Origin: CAYFKJ01 sp964528595 | GTDB taxonomy: Bacteria; Pseudomonadota; Alphaproteobacteria; UBA2966 | Assembly: GCA_964528595.1 (NCBI GenBank) | Contig: CAZGTM010000011.1 | Coordinates: 21,163-85,162, forward strand | Length of the DNA stretch: 64,000 nt | Direction: 5' to 3' | In this document: positions 16,650-24,560 of the stretch, one piece after another | Layout of the letters: the number at the start of each line of letters is the position of its first letter | Numbering within the stretch: the first letter of the stretch is position 1 | The notes under the pieces: generated by a model | What the model was told of the DNA's origin: nothing | Database searches by the model: none | Seen by the model: the letters and a program-made list of their open reading frames with translations, nothing else | Made by a program: the position numbers and the translations under genes

Positions 16650-18251
16650 TTAGAACCCAGGCATATCCTCGGGCACGTAGATCGTCTGTTTTTCGCTGAC
16701 GCCGCGCAGTTCAAACTCGCCGATGGGCGCAAGCGGCGTGGAACAGCGCTCGGCGAAAGCCGACGAGACGACGACGCGCGGGTCGACCTCCTTGGTCAGG
16801 CTTTCGATGCGGGCGGCCTCGTTGGCGGCGGCGCCGATGACGGTAAATTCCAGGCGCTCGGGGATGCCGATGTTGCCGTAGGTCAGGCGTCCGACGTGCA
16901 GGCCGATGCCGAAGTCCAGCGGGTCGAGGCCTTCGGCCGCGCGTTCCTCGTTGAACTTCTTCATGCGGTCCTCGGCGTCGGACGCCGCCGTCAGGGCATC
17001 GTCACAGGCGCGCTGATAAACCGCGTCCCCGTCCAGCAAGGGAAACACGGCGAGCACGGCGTCGCCGATGAAACGCAGCACCTCGCCGCCGTATTCGACG
17101 ACTGGCTTGACCATGCACTCGAAGAAATGATTGAGGATGGCGAGGAACTCCTCGCGCGACATGCTCTCGGCCAACGGCGTCGACCCGCGCAGGTCACAGA
17201 ACCAGATCACGGCGTTCAGTTCCTCCGAATCGCCCCGCTTGATCAATCCCTTGAGCACCTTTTCACCGGTATGCCGGCCCAAATAGGTCTGCAGCAGCGA
17301 ATTGCTCATGCTGCGGGCGGCGTGGACTTCGTAGAAACGGCTGAGCACCGGCAGGATCTCGTGCACGCGGCCCAGTTCGGCCGTGGTGAAGCCGCCGTCG
17401 CGGTCGGTCGACATCGTCAGCGCGTTGATCTGGCCGTCGGAGAAGGTCATCGGCATGGCGGCGTAATCGGTCATGCCTTCCTCGTGCAGCTGTTTGATGA
17501 TGCCGTAATCCAGCAGCGGGTTGTCGCCCTCCAGCCGGCGGCGGATGCCGCCCGCGCCGTTGAATATGGGGATCAGGGGACTGTCGAGGAACAGCGGGCT
17601 TGAAAGCGTATCGTGGGTCAGGACGAAGGAATGCACATCCTCCTTGTCGGGCCGCCAGACGTAGGCCGAACCGATCAGCAGGGGGTGCAGCGTGCGGATG
17701 AAAACCGACATGCGGCTTACCGACATGCCGCTTTCGACCAGCACGCGGCCCAGTTGCTGGGTCAAATCGGACGGCGACTGGGTGTCCCAGCCCTCCCGCA
17801 TCAGCCAGTCGACGAAGACGCTGCCGTGGCTGTCCATTTCGGTATGGACGGATTCGTAATCGCTGTCCTCGTTGTACGAAACACCCATCTTGGAGAGATA
17901 GAAGGCCAGGTGCCCCTTGATGGCGTTGGCCTCCGGCAGGGGGTTTTCGTACGACCAGACGGCGTCTTCGATCTTGTTGTCGCCGACCTCGAGCGACCAG
18001 TACGAGGCGTTGCCCTTGAAGGGGCAGTGGGTGCGGTGGCGGGTGCGCTGCATGAGGTCCATGCGCACATCCTCGCGGGGGAAGTAGTAGACAGCGGGCA
18101 GCCGCGATTCCCGGTAAAGCACCGCCTTGTCGCTGTCGACGACGGTGACGCCGTTGTATTCGATCCGGACGTTGTAGTCGGAAACCTCGGCGGAAATTCC
18201 GTACTCCGGCAGGGCGCCGTCACCGGCGCCCGCTTGATCCGTATCCGACAT
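16650..18251 (-). CDS. DUF427 domain-class III adenylate/guanylate cyclase fusion
   Basis: A 533-residue soluble protein. Residues about 20-115 match DUF427, a small beta-rich domain (RIEYNGVTVVDSDKA, YYFPREDVRMDL, THCPFKGNASYWSL). A middle GAF-like sensor region spans about 130-310. The C-terminal class III nucleotidyl cyclase catalytic domain (about 330-515) retains the metal-binding aspartates (WFCDLRGST and FIGDAVLAVF) and the NEAAR transition-state residues. It should therefore be active, making cAMP or cGMP. The ATG at 18251 has a GGGGGT upstream; an ATG four codons earlier is also possible. It converges on the acyltransferase gene with an eight-base gap. The function of the fused DUF427 is unknown. 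Confidence 0.85.
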   Translation of the reverse strand: MSDTDQAGAGDGALPEYGISAEVSDYNVRIEYNGVTVVDSDKAVLYRESRLPAVYYFPREDVRMDLMQRTRHRTHCPFKGNASYWSLEVGDNKIEDAVWSYENPLPEANAIKGHLAFYLSKMGVSYNEDSDYESVHTEMDSHGSVFVDWLMREGWDTQSPSDLTQQLGRVLVESGMSVSRMSVFIRTLHPLLIGSAYVWRPDKEDVHSFVLTHDTLSSPLFLDSPLIPIFNGAGGIRRRLEGDNPLLDYGIIKQLHEEGMTDYAAMPMTFSDGQINALTMSTDRDGGFTTAELGRVHEILPVLSRFYEVHAARSMSNSLLQTYLGRHTGEKVLKGLIKRGDSEELNAVIWFCDLRGSTPLAESMSREEFLAILNHFFECMVKPVVEYGGEVLRFIGDAVLAVFPLLDGDAVYQRACDDALTAASDAEDRMKKFNEERAAEGLDPLDFGIGLHVGRLTYGNIGIPERLEFTVIGAAANEAARIESLTKEVDPRVVVSSAFAERCSTPLAPIGEFELRGVSEKQTIYVPEDMPGF

Positions 18252-18341
18252 TGTGACCCCCATCACAGCCCGCAAATTCCGGAATCATTCTAACAAACAA
18301 TATGAGAAAGGGACATGACCGTACCGGTGATGACGCAGATG

Positions 18342-19496
18342 TTACCCGGTCGGCAGGACGAAGCGGTTCTTGCCGGTCTTTTTTGCCTGATACATGCGCT
18401 CATCCGCCAGGGCCACGAGGTCTGACCAGCTTTCCGGCTCGTCCGCCTGGAGTTCGGCAATGCCCATGCTTATGGTCAGGGGCCGGCCCTCCGGCCGCTC
18501 CCCCAGGCCCTCCTCGAAGATGCGGGCGGCAACCCGGCGGGCGCCCTCGGTGTCCGTACCGGGCAGCAGGATGACAAATTCCTCGCCGCCCCAGCGCACC
18601 AGCACGTCGGCCCGTCTCAGGTGCTGCGACAGGTGATCGGCCGCCTGGCGCAGGATGCGGTCGCTTTCGTCGTGCCCGAAGCGGTCATTGACCGATTTGA
18701 AATCATCGATGTCGGCGAACGCGACGGCCAGCGGCGACTTTTGCCGGTCGGCCACGTTGAACTGGTTCTCCAGCACTTGCTGCCCGATGCGGCGCACCAT
18801 GGCGTGCGTCAGCGGGTCGACGGCGGCCTGGCGGGCGATCTCGATAATAAGCTGCAACTGGCTCATGCCCGCGATGGCCGATACCGCGGCGGCCAGAACC
18901 AGCAGCCAGAGAATGCCGGTCAGGGTGTAAATATTTTCGACGTCGACGAGAAAGACGTGGATGGCGCCGTTGGCCAGCAGCAGGGGAACGGCAAACGCCA
19001 GGGCTTCGGCCAGCGAGATCGGCAGAATACTCAAGCCCGCGATGACGATGAAAGGCAGCAGGGCGTAGCCCGTGAAGATGGTCTTGGCCCAGCCCATGGT
19101 CTCGAAATCCGAAAGGTACGGATAGAAGGCGGCGTAAAAGAGGGTCGGGATAGCGAACATGAAGGCGGCACAAAGACGCGCGTCGGTCATCTCGCCGGGC
19201 TTGTTCGAGACATAAGCCAGGAACAATAAAGCCCCCGCCGTCATGGCCCGGCCGACGGCCAGGGTTTGCCAAACCTCGGTCGGGAAGGCGAGGGCGTCGA
19301 CGGCGATCCACAGAAGCGTGAGTGCCGAAAACGTGGCGGCGGTCAGGTGGACCCGGGCCAGGATCATTTCGGCCCGCAGGCGCGATACGTCGGCGGGGTG
19401 TTCGCGCGCGGACAAAAGCAGCGCGAAAATGCTCAAAACTTCCCACTTGGTTACGGCGCCAAGTGAATTACTTAATGTCTTGAGAATGTACTGCAT
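18342..19496 (-). CDS. Membrane-bound diguanylate cyclase (GGDEF)
   Basis: A protein of 384 residues. The N-terminal half (about residues 55-225) has six or so TM helices with no named sensor domain I recognise. The C-terminal GGDEF domain (about 230-380) has an intact GGEEF active site (RWGGEEFVILLPG) and the inhibitory I-site RxxD (RRAD) five residues before it, so it should synthesise c-di-GMP with product feedback. No EAL domain is present. The ATG at 19496 was chosen over a GTG nine bases upstream. An FNR-type box and a -10 lie 47-95 bases upstream, which points to oxygen- or NO-dependent expression. Confidence 0.9.
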   Translation of the reverse strand: MQYILKTLSNSLGAVTKWEVLSIFALLLSAREHPADVSRLRAEMILARVHLTAATFSALTLLWIAVDALAFPTEVWQTLAVGRAMTAGALLFLAYVSNKPGEMTDARLCAAFMFAIPTLFYAAFYPYLSDFETMGWAKTIFTGYALLPFIVIAGLSILPISLAEALAFAVPLLLANGAIHVFLVDVENIYTLTGILWLLVLAAAVSAIAGMSQLQLIIEIARQAAVDPLTHAMVRRIGQQVLENQFNVADRQKSPLAVAFADIDDFKSVNDRFGHDESDRILRQAADHLSQHLRRADVLVRWGGEEFVILLPGTDTEGARRVAARIFEEGLGERPEGRPLTISMGIAELQADEPESWSDLVALADERMYQAKKTGKNRFVLPTG

Positions 19497-19549
19497 ACCG
19501 ACCACGTCGTTCCGGGCGGCGCTTCGACCACAGCCGCGAACGTCAGACT

Positions 19550-19591
19550 ATTGTAGGTTTCAGGTGCTGAATAGCCTTTGATTTATATCAA
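19550..19591 (-). promoter_or_regulatory. FNR-type promoter for the GGDEF gene
   Basis: TTGATTTATATCAA at 19578-19591 is a perfect FNR-box palindrome (TTGAT-N4-ATCAA). Read leftward, TACAAT (19555-19550) is a five-of-six -10 hexamer whose centre is 32 bases from the box centre, exactly class II spacing. Transcription would begin near 19543, giving a leader of about 47 bases. The rightward direction, towards the VOC gene, has no comparable -10. An imperfect inverted repeat GGTTTCAGGTG (19556-19566) and CACTTGAAACC (19604-19614) brackets the box. Confidence 0.72.
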
Positions 19592-19720
19592 TTCCAAAAG
19601 GTACACTTGAAACCAATAGGCGGTCGCGGGTAGGGTGCGCGGCACGAATTTTTCGGGGTTTGCGCAGGTCCGGCCGATCGGACCGCGCGTTCAGCAAATC
19701 GATTGGAAGGATGACACATC

Positions 19721-20257
19721 ATGGCCATCAAAGGGGTGCACCACGTTGCCTACCGTTGCAACAATTCCCAGGAAACGGTGGATTTCTACACCAAGGTCAT
19801 GGGGATGAAATTCGCGATGGCGATGTCGGAGGACCGGGTGCCGTCGACTCATGAACCCGACCCCTACATGCACATTTTTTTCGAAGCCGGTCCGGGCAGC
19901 TATATGGCGTTCTTCGAATTGCCCAATTCGCCCAAGATGGGCCGCGATGAAAATACGCCCGACTGGGTTCAGCACATCGCTTTTGAAGTCGAGGACATGG
20001 ACGATCTGCTGGCGGCCAAGGAGCGCTGGGAATCACACGGCCTGGATGTCGTCGGCGTCACCGACCATACCCTGTTCAAGTCGATCTATTGCTTCGATCC
20101 CAACGGACACCGCCTGGAGCTCTCGTGCAACGTCGGGGACAAGGAGCTTTGGGACCGTACCACCGGCATTGCCGAGGACATGCTCAAGGAATGGAACGAA
20201 ACCGGCCAGGCCCCCAAGGTCGGCGCCTGGATTCACGAAAAGGAATTCGCTGAATAA
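19721..20257 (+). CDS. VOC (glyoxalase/dioxygenase) superfamily protein
   Basis: A 178-residue vicinal-oxygen-chelate protein with two paired beta-alpha-beta-beta-beta modules. Candidate metal ligands are the His in GVHHVAYRC near the N-terminus, the His in QHIAFEVEDMDD and the Glu in HRLELSC. The family includes glyoxalase I, epimerases and ring-cleaving dioxygenases, and I cannot pick one. A GGAAGG lies ten bases before the ATG. A strong intrinsic terminator follows it, so it may be a single-gene unit, although the same-strand CoA-transferase begins only 84 bases later. Confidence 0.85.
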   Translation: MAIKGVHHVAYRCNNSQETVDFYTKVMGMKFAMAMSEDRVPSTHEPDPYMHIFFEAGPGSYMAFFELPNSPKMGRDENTPDWVQHIAFEVEDMDDLLAAKERWESHGLDVVGVTDHTLFKSIYCFDPNGHRLELSCNVGDKELWDRTTGIAEDMLKEWNETGQAPKVGAWIHEKEFAE

Positions 20258-20282
20258 GCCGCTCAGGCCATTGAAACCGGTC

Positions 20283-20318
20283 AAAGGGGCATGTACTCGT
20301 TACATGTCCTTTTTCTTT
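20283..20318 (+). terminator. Intrinsic terminator after the VOC gene
   Basis: AAAGGGGCATGT (20283-20294) pairs with ACATGTCCTTT (20302-20312) to give an 11-bp stem with two G-U pairs, a seven-base loop and a T-rich tail (TTTTTCTTT). It ends 22 bases before the CoA-transferase ATG, leaving little room for a separate promoter, so it may act as an attenuator. Confidence 0.7.
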
Positions 20319-20340
20319 GCTGAATGATGATCCGGTAACC

Positions 20341-21585
20341 ATGGCAACCGATACCAATTCCCCGCTGACGCCGGGCGCTCTCTCCGGCGTTCGTATTCTC
20401 GATCTGACGCGCATCCTCGCCGGTCCGACCTGTACGCAGCTGATGGGCGATCTGGGCGCGGACGTCATCAAGATCGAACGAGCCGGCGTGGGCGACGATA
20501 CCCGGACCTGGGGGCCGCCCTACGTCAAGGACGCCGGCGGGGCGGACACCTCGGAAAGCGCCTATTATCTCTGCGCCAACCGCAACAAGCGCTCGGTCGC
20601 CGTCGATATCTCCAAGACCGAAGGCGCGGACCTGGTGCGCCGGCTGGCGGCACAGTGCGACATACTGATCGAGAACTTCAAAGTGGGCGGCCTGGCGGCC
20701 TATGGCCTCGGCTACGATGACCTCAAGGAAAGCCACCCCCAACTGGTTTATTGCTCCATCACCGGCTTCGGCCAGTACGGCCCGCATGCCGAACAGGCCG
20801 GCTACGACATCCTGGCCCAGGGCCAGGGCGGCATGATGAGCATCACCGGCGATCCCGACGGCGAGCCCATGAAGGTCGGCGTCGGTATTGCCGACGTCAT
20901 GTGCGGTATGTACGCCGGCGTCGCCATTCTCGGGGCGCTGCGCCACCGCGACCTCACGGGCCAGGGCCAGTACATCGACATATCGCTGCTGGACAGCCAG
21001 ATCGCCTGGCTGATCAACGAAGGTACGAACTACCTGACGTCCGGTCAGCCGCCCACCCGCCGCGGCAACCAGCACCCCAACATCGTGCCCTACCAGGTGT
21101 TCGAGGCCTCCGACGGCCACGTCATCGTCGCCGTCGGCAACGACCGGCAGTTCGAACGTTTCTGCGACATGCTGGCGGTGCCCGACCTGGCGGCGGACGC
21201 GCGCTTCGTCAGAAACGCCGACCGGCTGGCGCACCGCGACGAATTGGTGGCGCTACTGGAGGTCGAGGTCAGGAAGTTCAGCAAGGCTGACGTTCTGGAA
21301 GGATTGAAGCAGCGCGGCGTCCCGGTGGGTCCGGTCGATACCGTGCCGGAAGTATTCGCCAGCGAACAGGTGGCGGTCCGCGACATGAAGATATCGATGC
21401 CCCATCCCAGCGCCGGTTCCGGGGCCGTCGACCTGATCGGCAATCCGTTGAAGATGGGCGCAACGCCCGTCAGCTACCGCCGTCCGCCGCCGACGCTGGG
21501 CCAACATACCGACGAGGTGCTGGCGGAACTGCTGGAACTGGATGACGGGGCGCTGGCCGACCTGCGCCGCGGCAAGGTGATCTGA
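20341..21585 (+). CDS. Class III CoA-transferase (CaiB/BaiF family), possibly acting on a sulfinate
   Basis: A 414-residue family III CoA-transferase. The N-terminal GVRILDLTRILAGPTCTQLMGDLGADVIKIE, the PNxxKRSV-type segment RNKRSVAVD and the catalytic Asp156 in GYDILAQGQGG are present. These enzymes move CoA between carboxylic acids through an aspartyl-CoA anhydride. It lies 17 bases before an acyl-CoA dehydrogenase without catalytic glutamate. That gene pair resembles the succinyl-CoA:3-sulfinopropionate CoA-transferase/desulfinase pair of Variovorax, which is my basis for the substrate guess. No oxalyl-CoA decarboxylase is next to it, so formyl-CoA transferase is less likely. The ATG at 20341 lacks a clear Shine-Dalgarno. 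Confidence 0.88.
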   Translation: MATDTNSPLTPGALSGVRILDLTRILAGPTCTQLMGDLGADVIKIERAGVGDDTRTWGPPYVKDAGGADTSESAYYLCANRNKRSVAVDISKTEGADLVRRLAAQCDILIENFKVGGLAAYGLGYDDLKESHPQLVYCSITGFGQYGPHAEQAGYDILAQGQGGMMSITGDPDGEPMKVGVGIADVMCGMYAGVAILGALRHRDLTGQGQYIDISLLDSQIAWLINEGTNYLTSGQPPTRRGNQHPNIVPYQVFEASDGHVIVAVGNDRQFERFCDMLAVPDLAADARFVRNADRLAHRDELVALLEVEVRKFSKADVLEGLKQRGVPVGPVDTVPEVFASEQVAVRDMKISMPHPSAGSGAVDLIGNPLKMGATPVSYRRPPPTLGQHTDEVLAELLELDDGALADLRRGKVI

Positions 21586-21602
21586 GGCAGGGGGGCAGGA
21601 AC

Positions 21603-22808
21603 ATGCTTCGATTGAGCGAAACGCAAATTCAGATCCGCGACGCCGCGCGGGCCCTGGCGACGGACGTCATCGCGCCGCGCGCCGCGGAGGTTGACCGCAC
21701 GGAGGAATACCCCTGGGACAACGTCGCGGCGCTGGCCGACGCCGGCTTCATGGGCATGACCATCCCCGAGGCCTACGGCGGACAGGGTTTGGGTTATGCC
21801 GAGGCCGTGCTGGTCATTGAGGAAATGGCCAAGGTCTGCGGCGTCACGGGACGCATCGCGGTGGAGGCCAACATGGGCGCCATCGGCGCGGTCATGCAAT
21901 TCGGTTCGGACGCGCAGAAGCGTCTGGCCGCCGCCGCCGTGCTGGCCGGCGACAAACCGGCCATCTGCATCACCGAACCCGGCGCCGGCAGCGCCGCTAC
22001 GGAAATGACGACGCGCGCCGACAAACAGGGCGACCGGTACGTCATCAACGGCGGCAAGCACTGGATCACGGGCGGCGGCGTTTCCAAGCTTCACCTGATC
22101 TTCGCCCGCGTCTTCGAGGACGGCGAGGAACAGGGCATCGGCGGCTTCCTCTGCCTGCGCGATGCCGAGGCCGGAACGCCCCAGGGCCTGCGCATCGGCC
22201 GGCGCGAGCCCGCCATGGGTCTCAGGGGCATTCCCGAGACCGAGGTTCTGTTCGAGGATCTCGAAGTTCCGGAAGACATGATCGTGTTGCCGCCCGAGGG
22301 GCTGCGCCGGGGTTTCGCCGGACTGATGAACGCCTACAACGCCCAGCGCGTCGGCGCGGCGACCGTGGCGCTGGGTATCGCCGAGGGGTCCTATGAACTG
22401 GCGCTCGACTACGCCCAGACCCGCGAACAGTTCGGCCGACCGATCTGTGAATTTCAGGGCCTGCAGTGGATGCTCTCGGACATGAGCATTTCCCTGGCGG
22501 CGGCCCAGGCGCTGATCTACAAGGCCGCCGCGGGCGACGGTTTCCCCGATCCGTTGGAGGCCGCCCAGGCCAAGATCCTGGCTTCCGAAACCGCCATCAA
22601 GGTAACCAACGACGCGCTGCAGGTGTTCGGCGCGGCGGGCTATTCACGCAATCTGCCGCTGGAGCGCATGGTGCGCGATGCGCGCATGTTCACCATCGGC
22701 GGCGGCACAGCGCAGATCCTGCGCACCGTCGTGGCCTCCCGCCTGTTGGACCGCAAACTGCCGCAGACCCGCGACGGCTATTCGCGGCTCAATTCGCCGG
22801 CCCGCTGA
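21603..22808 (+). CDS. Acyl-CoA dehydrogenase-like flavoprotein, candidate 3-sulfinopropanoyl-CoA desulfinase
   Basis: A 401-residue protein with the acyl-CoA dehydrogenase fold (CITEPGAGS, WITGGG, REQFGRPI, IGGGTAQIL). The catalytic base is absent at both known positions: Gly367 stands where YEGT has Glu, and Gln248 stands where isovaleryl-CoA dehydrogenases have Glu. From memory, the characterised Advenella 3-sulfinopropanoyl-CoA desulfinase also lacks the base, has Gln near 246 and uses Arg84; Arg84 is present here (VTGRIA). That reaction gives propionyl-CoA and sulfite. The upstream class III CoA-transferase fits the same pathway. An ordinary dehydrogenation is therefore unlikely; substrate identity remains inferred. 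Confidence 0.8.
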   Translation: MLRLSETQIQIRDAARALATDVIAPRAAEVDRTEEYPWDNVAALADAGFMGMTIPEAYGGQGLGYAEAVLVIEEMAKVCGVTGRIAVEANMGAIGAVMQFGSDAQKRLAAAAVLAGDKPAICITEPGAGSAATEMTTRADKQGDRYVINGGKHWITGGGVSKLHLIFARVFEDGEEQGIGGFLCLRDAEAGTPQGLRIGRREPAMGLRGIPETEVLFEDLEVPEDMIVLPPEGLRRGFAGLMNAYNAQRVGAATVALGIAEGSYELALDYAQTREQFGRPICEFQGLQWMLSDMSISLAAAQALIYKAAAGDGFPDPLEAAQAKILASETAIKVTNDALQVFGAAGYSRNLPLERMVRDARMFTIGGGTAQILRTVVASRLLDRKLPQTRDGYSRLNSPAR

Positions 22809-24415
22809 TGGCGACCAGCGCCGAGATTATCGCCCAGCGCCTCTACGACGCCGGCTGCCGTCACGCCTTCGGCATACCGGGCGGCGAGGTCCTGGCCCTG
22901 ATGGCGGCGCTGGAACGCGTCGGTATGCGCGTGGTGCTGGCCAAGCACGAGAACAGCGCGGGCTTCATGGCGGAGGGCGTCCACCACCACGACGGCGCGC
23001 CGGGCATCCTGGTGGCGACTATCGGTCCGGGCATCGCCAACGCCGCCAACGTCGTCGCCAACGCCCTGCAGGACCGGGTGCCGATGATCGTGCTTACGGG
23101 CTCGGTGCCCGATGTCGAAGGCCATACCTACACACACCAGATATTCGACCAGGTGAGGTTCCTCGAACCGGTGACCAAGGCGGCCTTCCGGGTGGTGCAG
23201 GGCACGGCGTCGGTACTGGCCGACAAGGCCGTCGCCATCGCCACGCAGGACCGGCCTGGCCCGGTGCTGCTCGACGTGGCGATGGACGCCCAGGACGCCG
23301 AACAGCCCGATGCCGCCCAGCCCAACCGCGCCCCGCTCGCCCCGATGGCGCCGGCGGCGGGCGATGACTTGGAAACGGCGCGGCGCTGGTTGGCCGAGGC
23401 CGAACGGCCGTTGATGATCGCCGGCGTTGACGTTCTCAATCAGGGCTGCGCGGCGGAGGTCGCCGGCTTCTGCCGGGATTTGGACGTGCCGCTGATCACC
23501 ACCTACAAGGCCAAGGGCGTCTTGCCGGAAGACGATGAGCTTGCCCTGGGGGCGGCGGGCCTATCGCCCAAGGCCGACCGCCATCTGCTGCCGCTGGTGG
23601 GGATGAGCGATTGCCTCGTGCTGGCGGGCTACGACCCCATCGAAATGCGCCAGGGCTGGCGCGATCCCTGGGACGGGGACGCCCGCGTGATCGAGTTTTC
23701 CGCCGCCGCCAATACCCATTACGTGCACCAGGCGGCGCTCAATTTCATCGGCGATGTCGGCGCCGGGCTGGCGGCGTTGCGCCGGGACGCAGCGGCCCGG
23801 CCCCGCTGGGCGAACGGTGAAGCCGCCGGTGTGCGCGAAACCCTGCGAGGCGATTTTGCCCGCGACGAGGACTGGGGGCCGGCCGCCGTGGTCGATGAAA
23901 GCCGCCGCGCGTTGCCGCGCGAGACGGTGGCGACGGTGGACACCGGCGCCCACCGCATCCTGTTGAGCCAGATCTGGAACTGCTTCGAACCGCGCGGCCT
24001 GCTGCAGTCCTCGGCGCTCTGCACCATGGGCTGCGCCCTGCCGCTGGCCATCGGGCGCAAGCTGGCGGAACCCTCGCGGCCCGTGGCGGTGTTCGTCGGT
24101 GACGCCGGGCTGGAGATGTTCCTGGGCGAACTTGCCACCTTGCGCGACCTGCAGCTTGGATTGCCCATCGTCGTCTTCGTCGACGAGAGCCTCGGCCTGA
24201 TCGAACTGAAACAACGCGGTTCCCAGATGCCCAACCTGGCCGTCGATTTCGGCGGCACCGATTTTCCCGCCGTGGCCGAGGCTCTGGGCGGCGCGGGCTG
24301 TTGGGTGGAGGACCGCGCCGGTTTGGCCAAGGCGTTGGAGGCTGCGTTAGCGCGCGATACCTTCACCCTTATCGCCGCCGTGATCGGACGCCAGGCCTAC
24401 GACGGGCGATTTTAG
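22808..24415 (+). CDS. Thiamine diphosphate-dependent enzyme, acetolactate synthase-like
   Basis: A 535-residue ThDP enzyme with three domains: the N-terminal pyrimidine-binding part with catalytic Glu in AKHENSAGFMAEG, a central domain, and the C-terminal diphosphate-binding part with the GDAGLEMF motif. It resembles IlvB/2-oxoacid decarboxylase relatives. There is no FAD-site signature I can point to and no small subunit gene nearby, so biosynthetic acetolactate synthase is unlikely. The ATG overlaps the last base of the preceding stop (TGATG), which implies translational coupling with the desulfinase-like gene. In sulfonate degradation, ThDP enzymes handle sulfopyruvate or sulfoacetaldehyde, but the motifs of Xsc are not seen here. 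Confidence 0.85.
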   Translation: MATSAEIIAQRLYDAGCRHAFGIPGGEVLALMAALERVGMRVVLAKHENSAGFMAEGVHHHDGAPGILVATIGPGIANAANVVANALQDRVPMIVLTGSVPDVEGHTYTHQIFDQVRFLEPVTKAAFRVVQGTASVLADKAVAIATQDRPGPVLLDVAMDAQDAEQPDAAQPNRAPLAPMAPAAGDDLETARRWLAEAERPLMIAGVDVLNQGCAAEVAGFCRDLDVPLITTYKAKGVLPEDDELALGAAGLSPKADRHLLPLVGMSDCLVLAGYDPIEMRQGWRDPWDGDARVIEFSAAANTHYVHQAALNFIGDVGAGLAALRRDAAARPRWANGEAAGVRETLRGDFARDEDWGPAAVVDESRRALPRETVATVDTGAHRILLSQIWNCFEPRGLLQSSALCTMGCALPLAIGRKLAEPSRPVAVFVGDAGLEMFLGELATLRDLQLGLPIVVFVDESLGLIELKQRGSQMPNLAVDFGGTDFPAVAEALGGAGCWVEDRAGLAKALEAALARDTFTLIAAVIGRQAYDGRF

Positions 24416-24560
24416 AAACACCCCAACCAATACGTTGAATACGCAACTCTGCTAATTTCGCAACCGCGGCGTCACTGGTATTTTCCCTTGGTTTTCCGTG
24501 CCTTATGCGTTGGGCGGAAGGCTTGCGAGTTACATTTGTCAGACCCAAGGGATGATTTTC

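Noticed and set aside
22466..22807. N-terminal extension of the ThDP enzyme
   Set aside because: The extra 114 codons lie in the acyl-CoA dehydrogenase gene in another frame and are Arg/Gly-rich; the enzyme starts naturally at 22808.
20341..24415. Oxalate degradation (formyl-CoA transferase plus oxalyl-CoA decarboxylase)
   Set aside because: The ThDP protein looks like the acetolactate synthase group, and an acyl-CoA dehydrogenase-like gene stands between it and the transferase.
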